NCBI RefSeq assembly: GCF_004786035.1
Contig: NZ_CP035088.1
Coordinates: forward strand, 5,096,001 to 5,160,000
Length of the DNA: 64,000 bases
Direction: 5' to 3'
Source of the DNA: Pseudomonas viciae
Lineage (GTDB): Bacteria > Pseudomonadota > Gammaproteobacteria > Pseudomonadales > Pseudomonadaceae
Below, one piece after another: positions 49,701 through 58,463 of this stretch. Within the stretch, counting starts at the first letter, position 1, and every line of letters starts with the position of its first letter. Both the position numbers and the translations under genes were made by a program. The notes below the pieces were generated by a model, which made no database searches, was not told the origin of the DNA, and saw only the letters and a list, made by a program, of their open reading frames with translations.

Positions 49701-52700
49701 TTAGACCGGAAGGGTGAAAGAGTCGCCGTTGTTGGTAAAGAACGTCTCGATGGTGTTTGCGCCTGCATACCAGTCTTTCAGGAAAACACCGGAATCCAGG
49801 TTGCCGCTCTGGTAATCGGCGGCATTGAAGATGTAGGCGCCTGTATCGATTCGGATAACCTGCACGTCGTTGACGCTCTGGATGTTTTTCAACGTGACCG
49901 TATCGGCACCTGTCGTTCCTGTATCTTCAATGGCGACCATGGTTTTGGAGTTGACCACGTAGGCATCCCCCCCTTCCCCGCCATAGGCGTCACCGGACGC
50001 ATTCATGTTGAAGGTGTCAAAACCCGCACCACCATGAAGTTCATAGCCATAACCGGTTCCCGTCAAGGTGTCGTTACCATCGCCGCCATAGGCAATACCG
50101 GAAGAGACCGTCAGCGAGTCACTGCCAGCCTCGCCGTAAAGCACGCTGCCAGCGTCGTTACCGCTGCTACGCATGGTGTCATTGCCATTGCCGCCATAAA
50201 GCGTATCGGCCTCGACGCTGGTGGAAGGTGTCAATCCGAGAGCGCTGGTATCCGTTGCAGTACCGCCATAGATAAAGTCATCGCCATCACCGCCATAGAG
50301 CAAGTCGTTACCCGCACCACCTTCCAGCTTGTTCGAGTAGGCGTTGCCCGTCAGCGTGTCGTTGAATTGCGAGCCGATCAGATTATCGATATTGGCCAAC
50401 ACGTCGCCTTGGGCATCACCACCCGACGCGGTTCCCGCGAGCAGGTCGATCTGCACAGCATCGCTGCTGGTCAGGTACCAGGCACCGTCACCACGGCCCA
50501 AGCCATTGAGCGTGTCGGCGCCTGCACCACCGATAAAGTTTTCCGCAGCGGCGGTACTGCCGGTGAAAGTATCGGCCTGGGCAGTGCCTTGGAAAATCTC
50601 AATGGAGGTGTAGCTATCGCCTGCCGCGATACCCCCCACCAAAGGCGCACTCAGATCCAGCGTGATGCCTGAGCCTTCATTGGAAAAGCTCAGCATGTCC
50701 ATGCCGGTGCCGCCATTGAAGACATTGACACCTGCGTCACCGACAAATACATCACTGTAATTGGAGCCTGTAATCACTTCGATGCTGCTGTAGGTATCCC
50801 CCGCCGCGATCCCGGTATGGACGCCCGTCTGCGTGTTGATGGTCAAGCCCGCGCTGCTGTCAGCGTAGCTGACCGTGTCGTTTCCGGCACCGCCGATGAA
50901 CTGGTCCGCACCCGCACCACCGAGCAGGAAATCATTGCCCACCCCGCCAGTGATGATGTTGTCCGAGGCGTTGCCGTAACCGACGAAGTTGCCCGTACCG
51001 GTGTAGGTCAGGCGCTCGACGTTGGCCGCCATCGTCAGGTTGAGGAGGTTCGTCTGGATTTCGTCATCGCCTTCGCCGGCCACTTCGATGACGTTGACCG
51101 ACGTTCCGCCGATGACGTAAACGTCATCACCGGCACCGCCCCTGAGGGTGTGCCCGGTGCTTTGGGCGGTCAGCCTGTCGTTGAAGGACGAGCCGACCAC
51201 GGTTTCGAAGTTCGACAGTTTGTCGCCCTGCGCATCACCGCCGACACCCACTGCGCCAGCAATCAGGCTGACGGTCACGGCACTGGCCGAGGTGGAGTAG
51301 TCGATGGTATCGATGCCGCCGGTGCCGTCGAACTGGTCTGCCGCTTCGCTGGCAGTAAACGAATCGTGGTTCTGCGAACCCTGGATCGTTTCGATGCCCA
51401 CGTAGGTATCGCCGGCAGCAATGCCACTGTTCACACCGGTCTTGGCGTTGATGCTCACCGCCACGTTACTGTCGGTGTAGCTGACCGTGTCGTTTCCGGC
51501 GCCGCCGATGAACTGATCCGCACCCGCACCACCGAGCAGGAAATCATTGCCCACTCCGCCAGTGATGATGTTGTCCGAGGCGTTGCCATAACCGACGAAG
51601 TTGCCCGTGCCGGTGTAGGTCAGGCGCTCGACGTTGGCCGCCATCGTCAGGTTGAGGAGGTTCGTCTGGATTTCGTCATCGCCTTCGCCGGCCACTTCGA
51701 TGACGTTGACCGACGTTCCGCCGATGACGTAAACGTCATCACCGGCACCGCCCCTGAGGGTGTGCCCGGTGCTTTGGGCGGTCAGCCTGTCGTTGAAGGA
51801 CGAGCCGACCACGGTTTCGAAGTTCGACAGTTTGTCGCCTTGCGCATCACCGCCGACACCCACTGCGCCAGCAATCAGGCTGACGGTCACGGCACTGGCC
51901 GAGGTGGAGTAGTCGATGGTATCGATGCCGCCGGTGCCGTCGAACTGGTCTGCCGCTTCGCTGGCAGTAAACGAATCGTGGTTCTGCGACCCCTGGATCG
52001 TTTCGATGCCCACGTAGGTATCGCCGGCAGCAATGCCACTGTTCACACCGGTCTTGGCGTTGATGTTCACCGCCACGTTACTGTCGGTGTAGCTGACCGT
52101 GTCGTTTCCGGCGCCGCCGATGAACTGGTCCGCACCCGCACCACCGAGCAGGAAATCATTGCCCACTCCGCCAGTGATGATGTTGTCCGAGGCGTTGCCA
52201 TAACCGACGAAGTTGCCCGTGCCGGTGTAGGTCAGGCGCTCGACGTTGGCCGCCATCGTCAGGTTGAGGAGGTTCGTCTGGATTTCGTCATCGCCTTCGC
52301 CGGCCACTTCGATGACGTTGACCGACGTTCCGCCGATGACGTAAACGTCATCACCGGCACCGCCCCTGAGGGTGTGCCCGGTGCTTTGGGCGGTCAGCCT
52401 GTCGTTGAAGGACGAGCCGACCACGGTTTCGAAGTTCGACAGTTTGTCGCCTTGCGCATCACCGCCGACACCCACTGCGCCAGCAATCAGGCTGACGGTC
52501 ACGGCACTGGCCGAGGTGGAGTAGTCGATGGTATCGATGCCGCCGGTGCCGTCGAACTGGTCTGCCGCTTCGCTGGCAGTAAACGAATCGTGGTTCTGCG
52601 ACCCCTGGATCGTTTCGATGCCCACGTAGGTATCGCCGGCAGCAATGCCACTGTTCACACCGGTCTTGGCGTTGATGTTCACCGCCACGTTACTGTCGGT

Positions 52701-55145
52701 GTAGCTGACCGTGTCGTTTCCGGCGCCGCCGATGAACTGGTCCGCACCCGCACCACCGAGCAGGAAATCATTGCCCACCCCGCCAGTGATGATGTTGTCC
52801 GAGGCGTTGCCGTAACCGACGAAGTTGCCCGTACCGGTGTAGGTCAGGCGCTCGACGTTGGCCGCCATCGTCAGGTTGAGGAGGTTCGTCTGGATTTCGT
52901 CATCGCCTTCGCCGGCCACTTCGATGACGTTGACCGACGTTCCGCCGACGACGTAAACGTCATCACCGGCACCGCCCCTGAGGGTGTGCCCGGTGCTTTG
53001 GGCGGTCAGCCTGTCGTTGAAGGACGAGCCGACCACGGTTTCGAAGTTCGACAGTTTGTCGCCCTGCGCATCACCGCCGACACCCACTGCGCCAGCAATC
53101 AGGCTGACGGTCACGGCACTGGCCGAGGTGGAGTAGTCGATGGTATCGATGCCGCCGGTGCCGTCGAACTGGTCTGCCGCTTCGCTGGCGGTAAACGAAT
53201 CGTGGTTCTGCGAACCCTGGATCGTTTCGATGCCCACGTAGGTATCGCCGGCAGCAATGCCACTGTTCACACCGGTCTTGGCGTTGATGTTCACCGCCAC
53301 GTTACTGTCGGTGTAGCTGACCGTGTCGTTTCCGGCGCCGCCGATGAACTGGTCCGCACCCGCACCACCGAGCAGGAAATCATTGCCCACCCCGCCTGTG
53401 ATGATGTTGTCCGAGGCGTTGCCATAACCGACGAAGTTGCCCGTGCCGGTGTAGGTCAGGCGCTCGACGTTGGCCGCCATCGTCAGGTTGAGGAGGTTCG
53501 TCTGGATTTCGTCATCGCCTTCGCCGGCCACTTCGATGACGTTGACCGACGTTCCGCCGATGACGTAAACGTCATCACCGGCACCGCCCCTGAGGGTGTG
53601 CCCGGTGCTTTGGGCGGTCAGCCTGTCGTTGAAGGACGAGCCGACCACGGTTTCGAAGTTCGACAGTTTGTCGCCTTGCGCATCACCGCCGACACCCACT
53701 GCGCCAGCAATCAGGCTGACGGTCACGGCACTGGCCGAGGTGGAGTAGTCGATGGTATCGATGCCGCCGGTGCCGTCGAACTGGTCTGCCGCTTCGCTGG
53801 CAGTAAACGAATCGTGGTTCTGCGACCCCTGGATCGTTTCGATGCCCACGTAGGTATCGCCGGCAGCAATGCCACTGTTCACACCGGTCTTGGCGTTGAT
53901 GTTCACCGCCACGTTACTGTCGGTGTAGCTGACCGTGTCGTTTCCGGCGCCGCCGATGAACTGATCCGCACCCGCACCACCGAGCAGGAAATCATTGCCC
54001 ACCCCGCCAGTGATGATGTTGTCCGAGGCGTTGCCGTAACCGACGAAGTTGCCCGTACCGGTGTAGGTCAGGCGCTCGACGTTGGCCGCCATCGTCAGGT
54101 TGAGGAGGTTCGTCTGGATTTCGTCATTGCCTTCGCCGGCCACTTCGATGACGTTGACCGACGTTCCGCCGACGACGTAAACGTCATCACCGGCACCGCC
54201 CCTGAGGGTGTGCCCGGTGCTTTGGGCGGTCAGCCTGTCGTTGAAGGACGAGCCGACCACGGTTTCGAAGTTCGACAGTTTGTCGCCTTGCGCATCACCG
54301 CCGACACCCACTGCGCCAGCAATCAGGCTGACGGTCACGGCACTGGCCGAGGTGGAGTAGTCAATGGTATCGATGCCGCCGGTGCCGTCGAACTGGTCTG
54401 CCGCTTCGCTGGCAGTAAACGAATCGTGGTTCTGCGAACCCTGGATCGTTTCGATGCCCACGTAGGTATCGCCGGCAGCAATGCCACTGTTCACACCGGT
54501 CTTGGCGTTGATGTTCACCGCCACGTTACTGTCGGTGTAGCTGACCGTGTCGTTTCCGGCACCGCCGATGAACTGGTCCGCACCCGCACCACCGAGCAGG
54601 AAATCATTGCCCACTCCGCCAGTGATGATGTTGTCCGAGGCGTTGCCATAACCGACGAAGTTGCCCGTGCCGGTATAGGTCAGGCGCTCGACGTTGGCCG
54701 CCATCGTCAGGTTGAGGAGGTTCGTCTGGATTTCGTCATTGCCTTCGCCGGCCACTTCGATGACGTTGACCGACGTTCCGCCGACGACGTAAACGTCATC
54801 ACCGGCACCGCCCCTGAGGGTGTGCCCGGTGCTTTGGGCGGTCAGCCTGTCGTTGAAGGACGAGCCGACCACGGTTTCTATGGCCGTCAATGTATCGCCC
54901 TGAGCATCCCCACCCAGGCCAGTCCCTGTGATTAGATTGACTGTCACTCCTGCAGTCGAATTCACGTAGGACGCCGTATCGACACCTGTTCCTCCATTCA
55001 GGACGTCCGCGCCAGCGCCCCCCTCCAGCCAATCGTTGCCGTCCCCACCACTCAGCGAGTCATTCCCTGCTAACCCGTACAGCTCATCCGCGCTCGAAGT
55101 CCCAACCAGAGTGTCCGTACCCGATGTCCCATTTATCACTGCCAT
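49701..55145 (-). CDS. Giant RTX (hemolysin-type calcium-binding) protein with seven near-identical 204-residue repeats
   Basis: An 1,814-residue protein exported by the adjacent type I system. It opens directly with calcium-binding nonapeptides ('GGDGNDWLEGGAGADVLNGG', residues about 33-52). From residue 90 to about 1425 it consists of seven almost identical modules, 204 residues each. Each has RTX nonapeptides ('GGAGDDVYV', 'GGVGNDFLLGGAGADQFIGG', 'GGIDTIDY') and shared linkers ('AAGDTYVGIETIQGSQNHDS'). Residues about 1430-1814 hold further, more divergent RTX modules and a C-terminal tail of the hemolysin-related type ('LKDWYAGANTIETFFTNNGD', ending SFTLPV), probably the secretion signal. 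No catalytic, adhesin-anchor or retention domain was recognised. Calcium-dependent extracellular folding is inferred. A large antisense open frame here is a shadow. Confidence 0.9.
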   Translation of the reverse strand: MAVINGTSGTDTLVGTSSADELYGLAGNDSLSGGDGNDWLEGGAGADVLNGGTGVDTASYVNSTAGVTVNLITGTGLGGDAQGDTLTAIETVVGSSFNDRLTAQSTGHTLRGGAGDDVYVVGGTSVNVIEVAGEGNDEIQTNLLNLTMAANVERLTYTGTGNFVGYGNASDNIITGGVGNDFLLGGAGADQFIGGAGNDTVSYTDSNVAVNINAKTGVNSGIAAGDTYVGIETIQGSQNHDSFTASEAADQFDGTGGIDTIDYSTSASAVTVSLIAGAVGVGGDAQGDKLSNFETVVGSSFNDRLTAQSTGHTLRGGAGDDVYVVGGTSVNVIEVAGEGNDEIQTNLLNLTMAANVERLTYTGTGNFVGYGNASDNIITGGVGNDFLLGGAGADQFIGGAGNDTVSYTDSNVAVNINAKTGVNSGIAAGDTYVGIETIQGSQNHDSFTASEAADQFDGTGGIDTIDYSTSASAVTVSLIAGAVGVGGDAQGDKLSNFETVVGSSFNDRLTAQSTGHTLRGGAGDDVYVIGGTSVNVIEVAGEGDDEIQTNLLNLTMAANVERLTYTGTGNFVGYGNASDNIITGGVGNDFLLGGAGADQFIGGAGNDTVSYTDSNVAVNINAKTGVNSGIAAGDTYVGIETIQGSQNHDSFTASEAADQFDGTGGIDTIDYSTSASAVTVSLIAGAVGVGGDAQGDKLSNFETVVGSSFNDRLTAQSTGHTLRGGAGDDVYVVGGTSVNVIEVAGEGDDEIQTNLLNLTMAANVERLTYTGTGNFVGYGNASDNIITGGVGNDFLLGGAGADQFIGGAGNDTVSYTDSNVAVNINAKTGVNSGIAAGDTYVGIETIQGSQNHDSFTASEAADQFDGTGGIDTIDYSTSASAVTVSLIAGAVGVGGDAQGDKLSNFETVVGSSFNDRLTAQSTGHTLRGGAGDDVYVIGGTSVNVIEVAGEGDDEIQTNLLNLTMAANVERLTYTGTGNFVGYGNASDNIITGGVGNDFLLGGAGADQFIGGAGNDTVSYTDSNVAVNINAKTGVNSGIAAGDTYVGIETIQGSQNHDSFTASEAADQFDGTGGIDTIDYSTSASAVTVSLIAGAVGVGGDAQGDKLSNFETVVGSSFNDRLTAQSTGHTLRGGAGDDVYVIGGTSVNVIEVAGEGDDEIQTNLLNLTMAANVERLTYTGTGNFVGYGNASDNIITGGVGNDFLLGGAGADQFIGGAGNDTVSYTDSNVAVSINAKTGVNSGIAAGDTYVGIETIQGSQNHDSFTASEAADQFDGTGGIDTIDYSTSASAVTVSLIAGAVGVGGDAQGDKLSNFETVVGSSFNDRLTAQSTGHTLRGGAGDDVYVIGGTSVNVIEVAGEGDDEIQTNLLNLTMAANVERLTYTGTGNFVGYGNASDNIITGGVGNDFLLGGAGADQFIGGAGNDTVSYADSSAGLTINTQTGVHTGIAAGDTYSSIEVITGSNYSDVFVGDAGVNVFNGGTGMDMLSFSNEGSGITLDLSAPLVGGIAAGDSYTSIEIFQGTAQADTFTGSTAAAENFIGGAGADTLNGLGRGDGAWYLTSSDAVQIDLLAGTASGGDAQGDVLANIDNLIGSQFNDTLTGNAYSNKLEGGAGNDLLYGGDGDDFIYGGTATDTSALGLTPSTSVEADTLYGGNGNDTMRSSGNDAGSVLYGEAGSDSLTVSSGIAYGGDGNDTLTGTGYGYELHGGAGFDTFNMNASGDAYGGEGGDAYVVNSKTMVAIEDTGTTGADTVTLKNIQSVNDVQVIRIDTGAYIFNAADYQSGNLDSGVFLKDWYAGANTIETFFTNNGDSFTLPV
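50868..54878 (-). repeat. Tandem repeat array, 612-bp period, about 6.5-7 copies
   Basis: The string 'CCTGAGGGTGTGCCCGGTGC' (plus strand) recurs at 51141, 51753, 52365, 52977, 53589, 54201 and 54813, exactly 612 bp apart. Copies differ by only a handful of substitutions (for example ACG/ATG at the V/I codon and ATT/ATC at the N/D codon). The array keeps the reading frame of the RTX gene. Confidence 0.97.
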
Positions 55146-55201
55146 TATTTCTTCCTTGCCGTATTGATGAATCGGTTGTGCGTCGACTAATCAGCAGAGC
55201 C

Positions 55202-56512
55202 TCATCCTTCCCGGAAGGCCCGCTGAGCATGGTCGCTGATCGGTTTAAGCAAATAGGACATGACGTTCCTGGAGCCGGTCTGGATCATCGACTCCACGGG
55301 CATTCCCGGAACCAGGGCAAGCCCTTGCAGCTTTGCCAATTCGCTTTGAGGAATCTTGATACCCGCCCGATAAAACCCTATTCCGGTACGTTCATCCTGA
55401 ATCAGATCCGCTGACAACCGCACCACGGTGCCGGTCAGTTCGGGTGTAGTGCTGCGGTTGAACGCGCTCAAGCGTAAGGTCGCGGATTGCCCGACCGTTA
55501 GCTGGTCAATGTCCTGGGCACTGATTTTCGCCTCCACCAGCAGTTCATCGTCGGCGGGTACGATCTGCATGAGCCCCTCGGCCGGTGAGATGACGCCACC
55601 GATTGTGTGCACGGCCAATTGCTGCACGCGTCCGGCAATAGGCGAGGTGATGTCGATGCGTTTGAGCTGATCGCTGGCAGTGATTTCCCGCTCGATCAAT
55701 TCGCCCTGGCGGGCCAGCAAATCTCTCAACTCTTGGGACACTTCACTGCGGAAAGTCTGGTCAACCTGGAGTCGTTGCAACTCGGTTTCGGCGATCTTGC
55801 CCCGCGCCTCGGCAATGGAGGCCATCAGTTGTCCACGCTCCCCACGCAGCCGGGCGATACCCCGAGCCAGGGCATTGACCCGGTCGAGGGTCATCATCCC
55901 TTTATCGAACAGTTTCTTGACGGCCTGGTATTCGCTATCGATCAGTTCGATTTCTTCCTGCTTGGTTTTCTGCTGGATGTCGTGGCCGGCAATGGTTTCA
56001 TTGAGTTGCTGGACACGCTCGCGCAGCTGTTTCTTCTGGCCTTCGCGGGAAGCACGTCGATCAATAAACAATTGCTGCTCAATGGCCATGACCGACTTGG
56101 CCTCCTCCAGGCTCATGCGGGTCAGCAACTCTTTGGGTATCGCCACTTCGCGGGCATTGTCCCGCTCGGCCTCCAAGCGAGCCAGACGGGCCCAGGCCTG
56201 GTTCAAGGATTTACTGACAATGGCTTGGCTGGCGGCGGGCAGTGTGGCATCGAGGCGCAACAGCACATCCCCGGCAGCGACTGTCTGCCCTTCCTTGACC
56301 AACAGTTCGGCCACTACGCCGCCGGTAGGATGCTGGATGGTCTTGACGCTGCCTTCCACGGCCACCACGCCCGTCGCGATGACCGCGCCGGACAGACTGG
56401 TGCTCGCTGCCCAGGTCAGCCCTCCGCCGAGCAGCACCACCAAAGAGATTGCTCCCCAACGCAAATGGCGGGACAAGGAGTCGGTCAGGCTGGCTTCTTG
56501 ATCGGTGTGCAT
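55202..56512 (-). CDS. HlyD family type I secretion periplasmic adaptor
   Basis: A 436-residue membrane fusion protein linking the ABC exporter to an outer-membrane channel. A single membrane helix 'RWGAISLVVLLGGGLTWAAS' (residues about 19-38) is followed by the lipoyl-like half motif 'VEGSVKTIQHPTGGVVAELL', a long coiled coil (about residues 105-290) and the second lipoyl half and beta-barrel ('AGRVQQLAVHTIGGVISPAE', 'IVPADDELLVEAKISAQDID'). The end 'SYLLKPISDHAQRAFREG' matches the family. It overlaps the ABC stop by 1 bp and is 56 bp upstream of the RTX gene. Confidence 0.93.
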   Translation of the reverse strand: MHTDQEASLTDSLSRHLRWGAISLVVLLGGGLTWAASTSLSGAVIATGVVAVEGSVKTIQHPTGGVVAELLVKEGQTVAAGDVLLRLDATLPAASQAIVSKSLNQAWARLARLEAERDNAREVAIPKELLTRMSLEEAKSVMAIEQQLFIDRRASREGQKKQLRERVQQLNETIAGHDIQQKTKQEEIELIDSEYQAVKKLFDKGMMTLDRVNALARGIARLRGERGQLMASIAEARGKIAETELQRLQVDQTFRSEVSQELRDLLARQGELIEREITASDQLKRIDITSPIAGRVQQLAVHTIGGVISPAEGLMQIVPADDELLVEAKISAQDIDQLTVGQSATLRLSAFNRSTTPELTGTVVRLSADLIQDERTGIGFYRAGIKIPQSELAKLQGLALVPGMPVESMIQTGSRNVMSYLLKPISDHAQRAFREG

Positions 56513-58281
56513 CAGTTGGATACTCCCAGTTCCACAACATTATTGGAGGGCCGGGAGGTAGCAGCAGGAGGTCGCTTCAGGACGACATCCCGGGGGCCGT
56601 AAGCTGTTTGCACGCCGTTCTCGAGGATCAGCACCTGATCGATCACCGCCAGAATATTGGTGCGATGGGCAATTACCACCACGATTGCGCCACGAGCCTT
56701 GAGCGCCAGGATGGCCTTGGCCAGCGCCTGTTCGCCTTCGGCATCGAGGTTTGAATTTGGCTCGTCCAGCACCACCAGGAACGGCTCACCGAACAATGCC
56801 CTGGCCAGCGCCACCCGTTGTCGTTGGCCGGCCGAGAGGTTGATCCCCCCCTCGCCCACTTGAGTCTCATAACCTTGGGGCAGTTGCAGAATCAGCTCAT
56901 GAACCCCGGCTAACTGCGCAGCGCTGACAATCGCGCTGTCCTGTGCCAAGGGGTCCAACCGGGCGATGTTCTGGGCGACGGTTCCGGTAAACAGTCCGAC
57001 GCTTTGCGGCAGATAACCGATCAGCTTGCCTCGAGCCTGCTCGGTCAGCAGATCCAGCGGTGCGCCATCGAGCCGGACGTGCCCCCGCGCCGGAGTCCAG
57101 GCGTTGACCAACACGCGCGCCAATGACGACTTGCCCGATGCGCTCGGCCCCACCACACCGACAGCGGTGCCTGCGGCGACCATGAAGTTGATATTTTGCA
57201 AGGTCAGACGCTGCGCGCCGGGCGGCGCGGCAAACACACTTTCGACCTGCAAACTGCGATGGGCGGTGGGCAGTTCGGTCTTGCTTTGGGCATCCGGGAA
57301 CAGAGAGAACACTTCCAACAGCTTCTTCCAGGCGATCTGAGCACCCAACAGGCTGCGCCACGTGGCAATGACCTGCTCCGCCGGTGCCAGAGTCCGCGCC
57401 ACAATAATCGAGGCCGCGATCATCGTGCCACCGCTCAAGTCGCCTTGGATCACCAGCCATGCGCCCAGGGCCAGGGCGGCCGACTGAACGACCTGGCGCA
57501 AGGTCTTGGAAATGCCACCGTAAAAGCCGCCAATGTCGATCGAGCGGCGCTGCAGGGTGATGAAGGTGCTGTGATTTATCTGCCAGATATTCGACGTGTT
57601 GGCCAACATGCCCATGGCCATCAGCGCTTCGGCGTTCTGGTGAGCTTGCTGACCCAGGTGATTGCGCTTGTTCAACGCATCGGCCGAAGCCTGCATCAGT
57701 TTGCGGGTTTGCCGGTCAGTGATCAGGGTCAGACCAATGAGGATAATCATCAGGCCGGCGGCCAAAAGGCCGAACAACGGATGAATATAAAAGCAAACCG
57801 CAAGGTAAACCGGCATCCAGGGCAAATCGAAAAAAGCCACCAGGCCCGGTCCGCCAATAAAACCGCGAATCTGATCCAGCTCCTGGGCCGGCTTCAACGC
57901 ATCGCCGGTAATGGGCGTTTTCAGCGACGCACCGGCGATGACATTGAAGACCTTGGCGGACAACGCCAGATCCAGCGAGGAGGCAATTCGAACCATGACC
58001 CGGGAGCGAATGACATCCAGCAGGCCTGAAAGCGCATAAACCCCCAGCGCCAGCAGCCCCAGGGCGATCAGGGTCGGGACGCTCTGGCTGGGAATGACCC
58101 GGTCGTAGACTTCCAGCATGAACACCGGGCCAACTAGCGCCAGAATATTGATCACACCGGAAAACAGCGCAGCGCCCAGCAGCCCCCGACGCAGTACCGA
58201 TTTCAATGAAGGTGCAACGACAGGCGCACTGATAGCGTTCTGGGGTTTCAACTGGTGTCCGTCCCTTGGTTTTCGTGACAT
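56512..58281 (-). CDS. Type I secretion ABC exporter (permease/ATPase)
   Basis: A 589-residue half-transporter of the PrtD/HlyB type. The N-terminal membrane domain (about residues 25-310) has several hydrophobic segments. No C39 peptidase or C39-like domain precedes it, so processing is not expected. The ATPase has Walker A 'GVVGPSASGKSSLARVLV', the ABC signature 'NLSAGQRQRVALARAL' and Walker B 'FLVVLDEPNSNLDAEGEQAL'. It is the first gene of a three-gene operon with HlyD and the RTX substrate. No outer-membrane TolC-type gene is present, so a channel encoded elsewhere must be used. Confidence 0.93.
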   Translation of the reverse strand: MSRKPRDGHQLKPQNAISAPVVAPSLKSVLRRGLLGAALFSGVINILALVGPVFMLEVYDRVIPSQSVPTLIALGLLALGVYALSGLLDVIRSRVMVRIASSLDLALSAKVFNVIAGASLKTPITGDALKPAQELDQIRGFIGGPGLVAFFDLPWMPVYLAVCFYIHPLFGLLAAGLMIILIGLTLITDRQTRKLMQASADALNKRNHLGQQAHQNAEALMAMGMLANTSNIWQINHSTFITLQRRSIDIGGFYGGISKTLRQVVQSAALALGAWLVIQGDLSGGTMIAASIIVARTLAPAEQVIATWRSLLGAQIAWKKLLEVFSLFPDAQSKTELPTAHRSLQVESVFAAPPGAQRLTLQNINFMVAAGTAVGVVGPSASGKSSLARVLVNAWTPARGHVRLDGAPLDLLTEQARGKLIGYLPQSVGLFTGTVAQNIARLDPLAQDSAIVSAAQLAGVHELILQLPQGYETQVGEGGINLSAGQRQRVALARALFGEPFLVVLDEPNSNLDAEGEQALAKAILALKARGAIVVVIAHRTNILAVIDQVLILENGVQTAYGPRDVVLKRPPAATSRPSNNVVELGVSN

Positions 58282-58357
58282 CCCTGTCGTCAGTCAATAC
58301 AGACTCGATGACAGTCGTATGGAAACTTGACGCTCGGTGAGCGTTTAGGACTGAAGT

Positions 58358-58372
58358 GCAAGTTCCGCACCA
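58358..58372 (-). promoter_or_regulatory. Sigma-54-like site upstream of type I secretion operon
   Basis: On the minus strand TGGTGCGGAACTTGC resembles TGGCAC-N5-TTGC, with two deviations in the -24 element and correct GG-to-GC spacing. It lies 77 bp before the exporter start codon. The match is moderate and could be chance. Confidence 0.35.
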
Positions 58373-58416
58373 GCCAGCCGACAAACGGTCGTTATTCCGT
58401 GAAGAATTTCGCGCAT

Positions 58417-58449
58417 AAAAAAACCGATGCCTCGGGACATCGGTTTTTT
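58417..58449 (-). terminator. Terminator of flgBCDE
   Basis: AAAAAACCGATG-CCTCGGGA-CATCGGTTTTTT hairpin, 15 bp after the flgE stop; the U-tract runs on the minus strand. Confidence 0.9.
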
Positions 58450-58463
58450 AAAACAGCCAGCTA

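Noticed and set aside
53000..54880. Possible CRISPR-like array from periodic repeats
   Set aside because: The period is 612 bp, continuous and in frame with the RTX protein, without spacers or cas genes.
50817..54935. A 1,372-codon open frame on the plus strand, opposite the RTX gene
   Set aside because: It is a consequence of the 612-bp repeat (a multiple of three) lacking stops in that frame. The translated product repeats in step with the DNA array, has no recognisable domain, and overlaps a gene with clear RTX motifs on the other strand.
58300..58350. FliA (sigma-28) promoter before the secretion operon
   Set aside because: A TCAAG occurs on the minus strand, but the expected GCCGATA-type -10 is not present at the right distance.
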